Shown here in pieces: positions 1 through 7,084 of a DNA stretch of 18,660 nucleotides. Position 1 is the first letter of the stretch, and each line of letters starts with the position of its first letter. The notes beneath the pieces are model-generated. The model had not been told where the DNA came from, searched no databases, and saw nothing but the letters and a program-made list of their open reading frames with translations. Position numbers and translations under genes: made by a program. Origin of the DNA: DATLRC01 sp035478435 (GTDB lineage Bacteria; Patescibacteriota; Saccharimonadia; Saccharimonadales; UBA4665); contig DATIJT010000006.1 in NCBI GenBank assembly GCA_035478435.1, forward strand, positions 1 through 18,660. The letters are read 5' to 3'.

Positions 1-21
1 AGAGTTGTTTGAGCTAAAAAG

Positions 22-139
22 TTGCTGGTAGCAAGTTTTTAGTGAGTTCTCGAGCAAGCCTGTTTTGTACAACAGATAGGTCAAGTTTGACGACTGCCTG
101 TCGGCTTTTTCGGTTCCTTTTTGCCGAAACAAAAAGGAA
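22..139. repeat. Left copy of an inverted dispersed element with two hairpins
   Basis: This noncoding stretch matches the reverse complement of 18530-18645 almost end to end, at roughly three quarters identity by eye. It begins with a small hairpin at 22-34 (TTGCT, loop GGT, AGCAA). After a 9-base spacer comes a shared GAGTTCT, then a less conserved middle. It ends with a nearly invariant block running into a perfect 10-bp hairpin at 114-139 (TTCCTTTTTG, loop CCGAAA, CAAAAAGGAA). The two copies have the same spacing except for a 6- versus 4-base loop and compensating 1-base indels. The transcribed strand is not known. No gene is visible in 1-172. Confidence 0.7.
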
Positions 140-147
140 TAGGTTTG

Positions 148-165
148 GTTCTTTTTCAAAAGAAC
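148..165 (-). terminator. Possible weak terminator hairpin after trxB
   Basis: A perfect 8-bp hairpin (GTTCTTTT / AAAAGAAC, 2-base loop) starts 7 bases past the trxB stop codon. A second 10-bp hairpin follows at 114-139. Both are AU-rich and lack a clean trailing U tract, so they may stabilise the 3' end rather than terminate transcription. Confidence 0.35.
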
Positions 166-172
166 GAGAAGC

Positions 173-1375
173 TTAATTCTGTGGTGGGTGAAGATGTCCC
201 TCTAAGTATTCGCGGATCATGAGGGCCGCGGTGGCGCCTTCGCCGGCGGCCGACGCAATTTGCATAGTAGCGCCAGAACGCACATCGCCGGCGGCAAAAA
301 CACCTGGTATAGCAGTCTCCAGTCGATCATTGGTCTTAATAAAGCCAATTTTATCAAGCTCAATCTTGCTACCTACTAGAAATTGAGTATTTGGCTGAAG
401 TCCTACAAATACAAACACTCCATCGGTTGGGAATTCAACTTTTTTACCAGTGGCCGTGTCAGTGCCTACCACTTTAGTAACGGCATTATTCTCGCCGACA
501 ATTTCATCAGTCGTGGTGCCTAAGTGAATCGTCACTTTGCCTTGGTCAACAAACTTCTGCAGATCGCGTTGTAGTACATCGCTGGCTTTAATGGTTGAGC
601 GTACTAACAAGTCAATGTGGCTGGCAAAGCGCGTCAGGAAAATGCTTTCTTGGACCGCTGAGTTGCCGCCGCCAATCACTACCAAACGTTTGTCCCGGTA
701 AAAAGCACCGTCACAGGTAGCACAGTAGTGCACTCCCCTAGCATAATATTCGACTTCGCCGGGAGCACCGGTCTTTTTATAATCACTGCCGGTAGCAATT
801 AAGACCGCCCGGGCATACATATCACCATCGGTCGTTTCTAGGCGCTTATATTCGCCCTCGTCATGGATGGCCTGGACTTCACCGAGTTCAATCACCGCGC
901 CAAACCTTTCGGCTTGCTTGTGTAATTCATCGGCCAGCTTAAGCCCTTCAATGCCATCCGGAAAACCCGGGTAATTATCGATTTTATCGGTTACAGCCGC
1001 TAGCCCACCTACCACGCCCCGTTCGATTAAGACTGTTTCGATATCTTCCCTGGTAGTATAAATGGCGGCAGTCAGAGCCGCTGGGCCGGCACCAATCATA
1101 ATAACGTCGTGCTTTTTGTCGGTGACTTTAGATAGCCCTAGCTTTTCCAGCAAAGTAGCGTTATCGGGATTTTGCAGCACCGTGCCATCCGGAAAAACTA
1201 GTACCGGGATTTCATCCTTGCCATCCACTAATTTCAGCATTTTAGCATGGATTGCCGGATCGTCGGTGTCTTTATACTCATAGGCGATGTTGTGGGTACC
1301 CAAAATGTCGCGCACCCGGTGGCAATCAGCGCACCAGTCCGCCCCATAATGAATAATTTTCTTGTCTTCAGCCAT
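173..1375 (-). CDS. trxB: Thioredoxin reductase with fused N-terminal glutaredoxin-like domain
   Basis: This 400-residue cytoplasmic flavoenzyme would reduce thioredoxin- or glutaredoxin-type disulfides using a nicotinamide cofactor. Residues 1 to about 82 form a glutaredoxin/thioredoxin-fold domain with a CADC redox site (C15, C18) and a cis-Pro region (EIPVLVFPDG). Residues about 88-400 are a full reductase: FAD site GAGPAA (95-100), redox pair CATC (218-221), nucleotide site GGGNSA (235-240) and C-terminal FAD motif GVFAAGDVR (358-366). The standard HRRxxxR signature for the NADPH 2'-phosphate is replaced by LVRSTIK near residue 257, so cofactor preference may differ. The family is usually about 310-330 residues and the extra length is the fused domain, which could be the enzyme's own substrate. 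A free glutaredoxin gene lies upstream on the same strand. The start ATG at 1375 is the only good one. Confidence 0.92.
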   Translation of the reverse strand: MAEDKKIIHYGADWCADCHRVRDILGTHNIAYEYKDTDDPAIHAKMLKLVDGKDEIPVLVFPDGTVLQNPDNATLLEKLGLSKVTDKKHDVIMIGAGPAALTAAIYTTREDIETVLIERGVVGGLAAVTDKIDNYPGFPDGIEGLKLADELHKQAERFGAVIELGEVQAIHDEGEYKRLETTDGDMYARAVLIATGSDYKKTGAPGEVEYYARGVHYCATCDGAFYRDKRLVVIGGGNSAVQESIFLTRFASHIDLLVRSTIKASDVLQRDLQKFVDQGKVTIHLGTTTDEIVGENNAVTKVVGTDTATGKKVEFPTDGVFVFVGLQPNTQFLVGSKIELDKIGFIKTNDRLETAIPGVFAAGDVRSGATMQIASAAGEGATAALMIREYLEGHLHPPQN

Positions 1376-1408
1376 AACTAATCTATTTTATCAGTTATGT
1401 AGATTTAA

Positions 1409-1526
1409 GAGCTATTTATCTGAGTAAGATGCTAGGAAAAGTTGAGCACCGAAGTGAGCTGTACTTTTCGGTACAGCGAATGAGGAGCGGAGACTTTGAC
1501 AACGCAGCTTGCCAAAGAAATAGCTC
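1409..1526 (-). ncRNA. Candidate structured leader RNA between glutaredoxin and trxB
   Basis: The whole gap between two same-strand genes folds into a closed structure. A perfect 9-bp outer stem pairs GAGCTATTT (1526-1518) with AAATAGCTC (1417-1409). Inside, on the minus strand, come an 8-bp stem with one G.U (CTTTGGCA 1517-1510, TGTCAAAG 1501-1494), a perfect 7-bp hairpin GCTGTAC-CGAAAA-GTACAGC (1477-1458), and a short CAC-TTCG-GTG hairpin with a UUCG tetraloop. The G.U pair would be an A.C mismatch on the plus strand, and UUCG occurs only on the minus strand, so minus-strand transcription is favoured. I do not recognise a known riboswitch class. It could be a trxB leader, a processed sRNA, or a mobile hairpin element. 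Confidence 0.5.
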
Positions 1527-1527
1527 G

Positions 1528-1776
1528 CTAAGCAACTAGGGGGGCTAGTTTGGCTAAATTATAGCCAACAACCACGTCCTGCTGGTCGTCTTGGTTAGTT
1601 ACAACTGTCACGGGCACCGTTAAAGCACCGCTAAGTTGCATAGCTTCGGCCTGGCGGTGAGGGTGCTCGTCGAGGTTCACTACTTCGTATGGTTTGCCTT
1701 TAGCGTCCAGGTATTTTTTGACCATGGCGCAGTAAGCGCAGGTGTTAGTAGTGAAGATAGTGATATTTTTGACCAT
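1528..1776 (-). CDS. Glutaredoxin-like protein (NrdH/mycoredoxin type)
   Basis: This 82-residue single-domain protein is of typical glutaredoxin length and would act as a dithiol oxidoreductase in the cytoplasm. The redox motif CAYC lies at residues 13-16 in the usual place after the first beta strand (NITIFTTNTCAYC). The cis-Pro element LTVPVTVV follows, and the GYN near residues 71-73 occupies the usual GF(D) position. It resembles NrdH and mycoredoxins, which take electrons from thioredoxin reductase rather than glutathione, and a reductase gene is downstream on the same strand. A promoter is visible at 1826-1854. The ATG at 1776 follows a weak Shine-Dalgarno (GAGGG). Confidence 0.88.
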   Translation of the reverse strand: MVKNITIFTTNTCAYCAMVKKYLDAKGKPYEVVNLDEHPHRQAEAMQLSGALTVPVTVVTNQDDQQDVVVGYNLAKLAPLVA

Positions 1777-1825
1777 GATGTCGACCCTCTTTTTTAAGTT
1801 TTTAAATTTTTTGGTGCTGTATCTT

Positions 1826-1854
1826 ATTGTATATAGCGCTTAAGCAAAATTCAA
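1826..1854 (-). promoter_or_regulatory. Promoter for the glutaredoxin gene
   Basis: On the minus strand, a -35 TTGAAT (1854-1849) is separated by 17 bases from a -10 TACAAT (1831-1826). This gives a leader of about 43 bases that carries the GAGGG Shine-Dalgarno. It lies in the gap between the FKBP and glutaredoxin genes, so the glutaredoxin need not depend on read-through. Confidence 0.55.
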
Positions 1855-1892
1855 GACACTATATATTGTGCTTTTTAATACGTTTGCCAAAG

Positions 1893-2432
1893 TTACTTAC
1901 TTATATCGTGCAAGGTGACGTCAAAGACCAGGTCGGCGTTGGGTGGGATGCCAGAGTCTTGGGGCGGATTGGCACCGTAAGCCAGGGCGGCCGGGATCAG
2001 CAAACGCCGGGTGCCGCCAACCTTCATGCCCGGGATGCCTTGCGACCAGCCGGCGATTACTTTTTTCAGGTCAAAAGTAATCGCTTGGCCCAAATCTTTG
2101 GAACTTTGAAAGATTACACCGGTGGCTGCAACGGCGCCAGTATAATCTGCCGTCACTGATTCGCCAGCTTTAACCTCAGGACCAGGCCCAGGCACGGTAT
2201 CTATAGCCTGTAACTGGTCAATTTTATTAGTGGGCGTAAAGTTTTCTAGTTGGGTGCCTTGCAATTTCTTATCCTCCTTGGCTTGTGAAGCCGGGTTATT
2301 GGCCGTTTTATCTTGCTGCTTATTTTGATTTACCATGGTCAGTACCACGGCAATAGTCACCGCCGAAGAAGTGACCAAAAACAGTAGCGCTAAAAAAAGC
2401 GCGAAGAACCGGTGGCTTTTGGGCGTGGACAT
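1893..2432 (-). CDS. Membrane-anchored FKBP-type peptidyl-prolyl cis-trans isomerase
   Basis: This 179-residue protein would catalyse proline isomerisation of extracytoplasmic proteins. One hydrophobic helix at about residues 9-32 (FFALFLALLFLVTSS and onward) has no lipobox Cys and probably anchors the protein with the domain outside. A Gln/Lys/Asn-rich linker follows to about residue 85. The C-terminal FKBP domain (about 86-178) shows VTADYTG, VIAGWSQGIPGMKVGG with the pocket Trp, RLLIPAALAYG and IPPNADLVFDVTLHDI, all close to the family consensus. It has its own promoter just upstream, overlapping the end of the Nudix gene. With the neighbouring redox genes it suggests an envelope protein-folding and disulfide group, which is inference. 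Confidence 0.93.
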   Translation of the reverse strand: MSTPKSHRFFALFLALLFLVTSSAVTIAVVLTMVNQNKQQDKTANNPASQAKEDKKLQGTQLENFTPTNKIDQLQAIDTVPGPGPEVKAGESVTADYTGAVAATGVIFQSSKDLGQAITFDLKKVIAGWSQGIPGMKVGGTRRLLIPAALAYGANPPQDSGIPPNADLVFDVTLHDISK

Positions 2433-2440
2433 TGTCGCTT

Positions 2441-2470
2441 ATTATAGCTGATATTTATGGGTTATGTCGA
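2441..2470 (-). promoter_or_regulatory. Promoter of the FKBP gene, leaderless type
   Basis: On the minus strand, a consensus -10 TATAAT (2446-2441) sits 8 bases before the ATG at 2432. A -35-like TCGACA (2470-2465) lies 18 bases upstream. Transcription would start about 1-2 bases from the ATG, so the mRNA is likely leaderless. No Shine-Dalgarno is present. Confidence 0.55.
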
Positions 2471-2897
2471 CCGGTTCCGCCGGCCAGCCATTTTCAACAC
2501 CTTCCAAAATAGCTTGTTTTAACCTTCGGGATAAGAAATTGGTAGTTGGTAAGTACCTTAGCTTTAGCCACAGCGGTTTATACAAATTTTTACCATCGGC
2601 ATGGATCTTAGCCTCAATCGAGTCCTGCATTAGCACCGGCTCGCCGCTAACATAATCGCACAAATAGATATATTGGGTGCCGTAAGGATCACCAGCTTCT
2701 TCTACAAAGACCAAGCGCGGGTTTTTGACTTCCAGGCTAGTCTCTTCGCTAATCTCGCGCAGAAGGGCTTGCTCGGGAGCTTCATTCACATCAATACCGC
2801 CACCGATCAAAGTGTAGTACTCTTGGCCAAACTTATTGCGGTGCATTACCAGCAGCGCGTCGTCTTTGATTACAATGGCCCTTACTGCTTTACGCAT
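2442..2897 (-). CDS. Nudix hydrolase
   Basis: This 151-residue protein belongs to the Nudix family, which hydrolyses nucleoside diphosphates linked to another moiety (damaged dNTPs, ADP-ribose, nucleotide sugars and others). The substrate cannot be read from the sequence. The Nudix box lies at about residues 33-55: G33, E39, then REISEETSL, where R47, E48, E51 and E52 are the metal-site residues and Ser54 replaces the usual Gly. The ATG at 2897 is preferred because an in-frame TTG at 2906 is the only upstream alternative and AAAGAG lies 9 bases before the ATG. It sits 26-35 bases after the IMP dehydrogenase gene on the same strand, so the two may be cotranscribed. Confidence 0.9.
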   Translation of the reverse strand: MRKAVRAIVIKDDALLVMHRNKFGQEYYTLIGGGIDVNEAPEQALLREISEETSLEVKNPRLVFVEEAGDPYGTQYIYLCDYVSGEPVLMQDSIEAKIHADGKNLYKPLWLKLRYLPTTNFLSRRLKQAILEGVENGWPAEPVDITHKYQL

Positions 2898-2932
2898 AGT
2901 CTTCAACTCTTTAGGTTTAGTTTATATTAGAT

Positions 2933-4060
2933 TTAGGCAGCATCATTAAGTACCCACACGTCATGGGGGTGGCTTTCAACCAAAGACGCATGAGTGACTC
3001 TTTGGAATATTGCCAGGTCATAAAGCTCACTAACATTACGCGCGCCAATATCTTGATAGCCACGCCTGATCCCACCCATAAGTTGATTAACAACTTCTTC
3101 AACCGGACCCGCGTACGGTACTAGCGCCTCTACGCCTTCAGCGACTAACCGATCAACTGTCAAATCCTTACCGTGGAATTCTTCCTCTGAGCGGGCTTCT
3201 GCAGCCTTTCTCATAGCACCAATAGAACCCATGCCTCGGTAAGGCTTGAACCTCAGCATAGCTTCTGGATCGGTGTCTTTATTCTTGAAGCGGTCCGGTA
3301 CGTCTTTGGCTTTAATATCTATAATTTCTCCTGGAGATTCCTCTGCAGCCGCCATTAATCTACCCAACATAACGGTTGATGCACCGGCTGCTTGAGCCTT
3401 AACTATATCGCCAGAATAATTTATTCCCCCATCGGCAATAACCGGAATATTATGCCGGCGGGCCGCTTCTGCGACATTCATAACAGCTGTTAACTGTGGC
3501 ACTCCCATGCCCGTGACGAGTCTAGTAGTACAAATAGCGCCCGGCCCAACACCTGCTCTTAAGGCATCTGCGCCAGCATCTATAAGCAAATTGGCTGCAC
3601 GCGCAGTGGCGATATTGCCGGCAATAGCGCCAACTTCATAACGTCTTTTTATTTGCTCTAAGGCCTCTACCATGAAGCTAGAGAAGCCTTGCGCCTGGTC
3701 TAGTACAAGCACATCGACGCCAGCCTCCACTAAACGGGCCGCTCTATCTTCATAACCAGGCTTTGTCCCAATTGCCGCACCGACTAGCAAGCCCGCATCT
3801 TTAACTTTGGAAACTTCTTTAGCCTGATCTTCGGGTGTCATGTAACGATGAATGATGCCTATGCCGCCCATTTGAGCAATAGCCATAGCCATGCGAACTT
3901 CAGTTACCCGATCCATAGGCGCCGTAACTAAAGGCTTGTCTAGTTTAATAGCAGATGTTAGCTGAGTCGAAAGATCAATCTGACTTTCGGGGAAACTAAT
4001 GTAGCCAGGTTCAAGTAAGACATCATCGAAAGTTAGTGCTGTTTCGGGACGAATCTTCAT
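2933..4060 (-). CDS. guaB: IMP dehydrogenase/GMP reductase family enzyme without CBS domains
   Basis: This 375-residue TIM-barrel enzyme of purine nucleotide metabolism would oxidise IMP to XMP if it is a true IMP dehydrogenase. The catalytic loop is GVGPGAICTTR with Cys177. The N-terminal TFDDVLLEP and TAPMD, the phosphate-site FKPYRGMGS, and the C-terminal ESHPHDV are IMP-dehydrogenase-like. The family is usually about 480-490 residues; here the CBS pair is missing and the barrel continues straight through MTPEDQAKEV. The flap Arg-Tyr of IMP dehydrogenases (DRYF) is not obvious: the aligned region reads AEARSEEEFHG. Some residues also fit GMP reductase, so family assignment is firm but the reaction is less sure. 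A strong leaderless promoter lies directly upstream; an in-frame TTG at 4066 falls inside its -10. Confidence 0.85.
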   Translation of the reverse strand: MKIRPETALTFDDVLLEPGYISFPESQIDLSTQLTSAIKLDKPLVTAPMDRVTEVRMAMAIAQMGGIGIIHRYMTPEDQAKEVSKVKDAGLLVGAAIGTKPGYEDRAARLVEAGVDVLVLDQAQGFSSFMVEALEQIKRRYEVGAIAGNIATARAANLLIDAGADALRAGVGPGAICTTRLVTGMGVPQLTAVMNVAEAARRHNIPVIADGGINYSGDIVKAQAAGASTVMLGRLMAAAEESPGEIIDIKAKDVPDRFKNKDTDPEAMLRFKPYRGMGSIGAMRKAAEARSEEEFHGKDLTVDRLVAEGVEALVPYAGPVEEVVNQLMGGIRRGYQDIGARNVSELYDLAIFQRVTHASLVESHPHDVWVLNDAA

Positions 4061-4065
4061 AAGCA

Positions 4066-4095
4066 ATTCTAGTCTTAAGAAGAAGGTTTTGTCAA
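4066..4095 (-). promoter_or_regulatory. Promoter of guaB, leaderless type
   Basis: On the minus strand, a perfect -35 TTGACA (4095-4090) is followed after 18 bases by TAGAAT (4071-4066), only 5 bases before the ATG at 4060. It lies in the 49-base gap after pheT. Transcription would begin at or next to the start codon. Confidence 0.65.
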
Positions 4096-4109
4096 AATTT
4101 TAAGCTTTT

Positions 4110-6644
4110 TTAAATCCGTTCGGCATCAAACTTTTGGTGGGCAGAGCTAGCGACTTGGTCGAGCAAGGCGTTAACTTCAGTGTCGGTCATGGTTTTTTCA
4201 TAGCTGGCGATAGACAGGCGGAAAGTAAGCTGCCTGCGAGCTTTATCCTCATCGCGCTGGTAAATATCAACTGGGCTGAGTTTGGCCATAGTCTGCTCCG
4301 GCTTGGATTTTTCGATCTCCTGCCATAGAAAGTTAAACAACTCTTGGTAAGCTAGCTCGGCTGAGACTTTGAGGCAGATATCTTGTGCAACTTTTGGATA
4401 TTTTGGTAAAGCCATGTAGTTTTGGCTGGGTGTATTCTCTAAAAGCTCAATGTCGAACTCAAACCCGGCTGTAAAATCAGGTAATTTTAGGGATTTTCTG
4501 ACTGAGCTTTTGTATTCACCTACTACTCCCCAAGCCAGGTCGTCTTTGACAATTACAGCCGAACGCAAGGGCTCATAAGGCGCACACATCTGTTTACCCC
4601 AACCGTCGCCACCAAAGTCAAATTCTTGAAGCGGCCGAAGCTGATTATCGATGCCTGGCAGCAATTGTTTCAAATACTTTCTAGCCTGATAAAATGGGGC
4701 ACCAGCATAATTCTGCTGGGCGGTTTTAGGTTCAGCCGAAAAGATTAGGGCAATATGGGTGGCTTCTTTGGGTATTTCCGGTTCGGCGGCGTCCGCTACG
4801 CCTTTCATATGGATTTTATTGATTTCAAACAAGCCAAACTCGTCATAACCGGCTTTGATGTTGGGGTGGACTTTTTCTAACAAGCTCGGGGTTAAGCTCA
4901 GGCGGTAATATTGCAAGTCGGGGCTTAAGGCGTTAGATAGTTGGAAAGCTTGGGATTTGTCTTGGCCGACTTTATCCAGCAAATTGCCGTGGACGAAGCT
5001 ATAAGTCAACAATTCATTGGCACCGGCCTGACTTAATGCGTCTCGAATTTTAGATTTAAATTCAGTCTGTGGATCTTTCTTGGGCGGTGTTAGGTCGCGC
5101 CCCGGCAAAACCAGCGGCAATTTGTCGTAACCGTAAAGCCGTCCGACTTCCTCAACCACATCTTCACGCAACTCAACATCTGTCCGCCAGAATGGGGCCG
5201 TTACTTCTAGTTCGTTGCCACTTACCTCCACCTTGAACTCCACGTTTTCAAGTAAACTTTTGACCTCTTCGGCGGAGATATTAAGACCGAGCCTGGCATT
5301 AATGAATTCCAGGCTCAAGCTAACAGGGGGATGCACCGAACCCCGTTCTAAAACAGGCTGTTCGACGTGCACGTCATCAATGAGCGGGCCGGCTACCTGG
5401 CCGCCGCTGAATTTGGTGATATCTTCTATAGCATGACTTATAACGGCTAAGTTCTGAAGCGGGCTCTGGCCCTTAGTAAAGCGGGTTACGGCGTCAGTAA
5501 ACAAGCCATGCGTCATGGCAGCGCGCCTTATAGAATACATGTCGAAAGTGGCGCACTCTAAAATGATGTTTTTGGTATGCTCGTCGACTTCGGTTTCAGC
5601 GCCACCCATAACCCCGCCGATACCGATTAATTTTTGATCGGTGGCGATCATGATGGCTTCAGATGATGGTTCAATTTCTTTGCCGCTGAGAAGTTTAAGC
5701 TTTTCGCCAGGCCTAGGCTGGCGGATTACCAAACTAACATTTTCACCGCCACTCAGCGCCCGGACTTTGTCGTAGTCGTAAGCGTGCAGCGGTTGGCCGG
5801 TAAGCAGCATAAAATAGTTGGTGACATCGACGATGTTATTAATCGGCCGGGTGCCGACGCGGGCTAAATAGCTTCGCAGCCACACGGGGCTCGGCTTAAC
5901 AACCGCGTCTTTAATGGCTACCGCTACGAAGCGGGGTATCAGCTCCGGTAGTTCGTTTCTAATTTCCAGGGTTAAGCCTTCGCCGCTCGGCAGATCAGGG
6001 TTCAGGCGATACCAGTCTGGAGATTTAAATGCTTGGCGCTGAATGCCGGCAAGCTCACGCGCCAGTCCCAGCTGGCCAAAGCAATCGGGCCGGTGGGTGA
6101 ACATTTTGTTCTCAATATCAACTAGATAATCGTCCAGTCCGTAAACTGGCGCGAAAGCATCGCCCGGATTGGCCGCTTCGTCTACTTCTAAAATTCCTGA
6201 GTGATCTTCGCTCAGGCCGAGTTCATGCGGGCTGGCTAGCATGCCGTTGCTTTTCTGCCCTCGAATCTCGCGCGCTTCCAACACCAAGGGCTCTTTACCA
6301 AAAGTACTAGGAACAGTCGTGCCAGGCGGCAACCAAGCCACTAGCAAACCTTCGCGGACGTTCGGCGCCCCGCAGACGACCTGGACATGGCCGTTTTGGT
6401 CCCGTTCGACATTTTGGGCGGCCCCGCCGTCGTCAATTCTGCAAACGCTCAAGTGATCCGAATTCTCCAGCTTTTGGCAATCTACCACTTTAGCTATCAG
6501 GATCCCCTCGTAGCGAGCGCCGAGGTCAATTACTTCGTCGACAGCCCCCAGCTGGGCGCCAATTTTTTCCACCAATTCATCAACGCTACCGGGCAACAAC
6601 TTGGCGTTCGAGTAATACCGCGCCCAATTCAAGCTAAGTTTCAT
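4110..6644 (-). CDS. pheT: Phenylalanyl-tRNA synthetase beta subunit
   Basis: This 844-residue subunit is slightly longer than the usual 790-800. With PheS it forms the alpha2-beta2 enzyme that charges tRNA-Phe. Residues about 42-160 form the EMAP-type tRNA-binding domain (ILIAKVVDCQKLENSDHLSV). The B3/4 editing region follows, with RFVAVAIKDA and RPINNIVDVTNYFMLLTGQP. The B5 and catalytic-core-like regions come next (EEVGRLYGYDKLPLVLP, LTYSFVHGNLL). The last roughly 98 residues are the FDX-ACB anticodon-binding domain (LPKYPKVAQDICL). The start ATG overlaps the stop of an upstream 52-residue ORF as ATGA, and GGGAG precedes it. It is the last gene of a coupled cluster starting at pheS, which is unusual because pheS and pheT are normally adjacent. 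Confidence 0.97.
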   Translation of the reverse strand: MKLSLNWARYYSNAKLLPGSVDELVEKIGAQLGAVDEVIDLGARYEGILIAKVVDCQKLENSDHLSVCRIDDGGAAQNVERDQNGHVQVVCGAPNVREGLLVAWLPPGTTVPSTFGKEPLVLEAREIRGQKSNGMLASPHELGLSEDHSGILEVDEAANPGDAFAPVYGLDDYLVDIENKMFTHRPDCFGQLGLARELAGIQRQAFKSPDWYRLNPDLPSGEGLTLEIRNELPELIPRFVAVAIKDAVVKPSPVWLRSYLARVGTRPINNIVDVTNYFMLLTGQPLHAYDYDKVRALSGGENVSLVIRQPRPGEKLKLLSGKEIEPSSEAIMIATDQKLIGIGGVMGGAETEVDEHTKNIILECATFDMYSIRRAAMTHGLFTDAVTRFTKGQSPLQNLAVISHAIEDITKFSGGQVAGPLIDDVHVEQPVLERGSVHPPVSLSLEFINARLGLNISAEEVKSLLENVEFKVEVSGNELEVTAPFWRTDVELREDVVEEVGRLYGYDKLPLVLPGRDLTPPKKDPQTEFKSKIRDALSQAGANELLTYSFVHGNLLDKVGQDKSQAFQLSNALSPDLQYYRLSLTPSLLEKVHPNIKAGYDEFGLFEINKIHMKGVADAAEPEIPKEATHIALIFSAEPKTAQQNYAGAPFYQARKYLKQLLPGIDNQLRPLQEFDFGGDGWGKQMCAPYEPLRSAVIVKDDLAWGVVGEYKSSVRKSLKLPDFTAGFEFDIELLENTPSQNYMALPKYPKVAQDICLKVSAELAYQELFNFLWQEIEKSKPEQTMAKLSPVDIYQRDEDKARRQLTFRLSIASYEKTMTDTEVNALLDQVASSAHQKFDAERI

Positions 6645-6799
6645 GCCGGCTTCTCCCTGCTAAGTTCAATGGAATGCTTGGCAATTTCGGGGTCGCAGGC
6701 CGAAAACTGGCCGCAAAAGGCCCGGCAGGCCTCCGCCCACTTTTTTTCCAGGTAGTGCAGCCCGCAGCCCTTGCATTGGTAAGTCTCTGGATCGCTCAT
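6641..6799 (-). CDS. Small cysteine-rich putative zinc-binding protein (52 aa)
   Basis: This 52-codon ORF begins MSDPETYQCKGCGLHY and ends SIELSREKPA. It contains CKGC, then EACRAFC, then SAC: five cysteines plus a nearby His (C9, C12, H15, C25, C29, C35), spaced like a small treble-clef or ribbon-type zinc site. Its ATG overlaps the stop of the upstream DUF3850 gene as ATGA, and its TGA overlaps the pheT ATG as ATGA, so it fits exactly between two coding genes in the same direction. That placement is strong evidence that it is real despite its size. Function is unknown. The spacing CxxCG...W...CxxxC...C resembles short uncharacterised archaeal and CPR proteins that I recall only generally. 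A chance ORF is unlikely given the double overlap. Confidence 0.78.
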   Translation of the reverse strand: MSDPETYQCKGCGLHYLEKKWAEACRAFCGQFSACDPEIAKHSIELSREKPA

Positions 6800-7077
6800 C
6801 CCGAAACCTCATCAAGTAAAGAGATTACTTGATAGCCATATTTATCTGCATCTTCAGGTGGCCATAAACGCAAATCTTTGGTATGAACTACATAACCGAC
6901 ACGTTTTTTTAATCTGCGCCCGGTTATTTCCTTTGTCGTTTCATCTTGCTCTTCTAGAATTAAAACATCCCCCTCTCGACAATCCCAGTCAGCTAGGCGA
7001 AGCTCAAACGTCTTTTTACCCAAAAGGATAGCCTGAAAATACTGCGATAAGACTTCTTTACGAATTTCGCTCGTCAT
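6796..7077 (-). CDS. DUF3850/ASCH-type PUA-like domain protein
   Basis: The protein is 93 residues from the chosen start. The sequence EVLSQYFQAILLGKKTFELR, then DWDCREGDVLILEE, a GRRL element and a C-terminal YGYQVISL follow the pattern of DUF3850, a member of the ASCH/PUA-like fold linked to RNA binding or modified-nucleoside handling. No catalytic residues can be assigned with confidence. The ATG at 7077 has GAGG 5 bases upstream, immediately after the MazG stop. An alternative in-frame ATG at 7098 would overlap MazG by 14 bases. Its stop overlaps the start of the 52-residue ORF as ATGA. Such domains are common in phages and in nucleotide-metabolism neighbourhoods; the link to the adjacent MazG and nuclease genes is inference. 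Confidence 0.8.
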   Translation of the reverse strand: MTSEIRKEVLSQYFQAILLGKKTFELRLADWDCREGDVLILEEQDETTKEITGRRLKKRVGYVVHTKDLRLWPPEDADKYGYQVISLLDEVSG

Positions 7078-7084
7078 AGATACC

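Noticed and set aside
4134..6755. Several plus-strand ORFs of 60-120 codons opposite pheT
   Set aside because: They lie antisense to a clear synthetase gene, have no recognisable domains or ribosome sites, and are explained by shadow reading frames.
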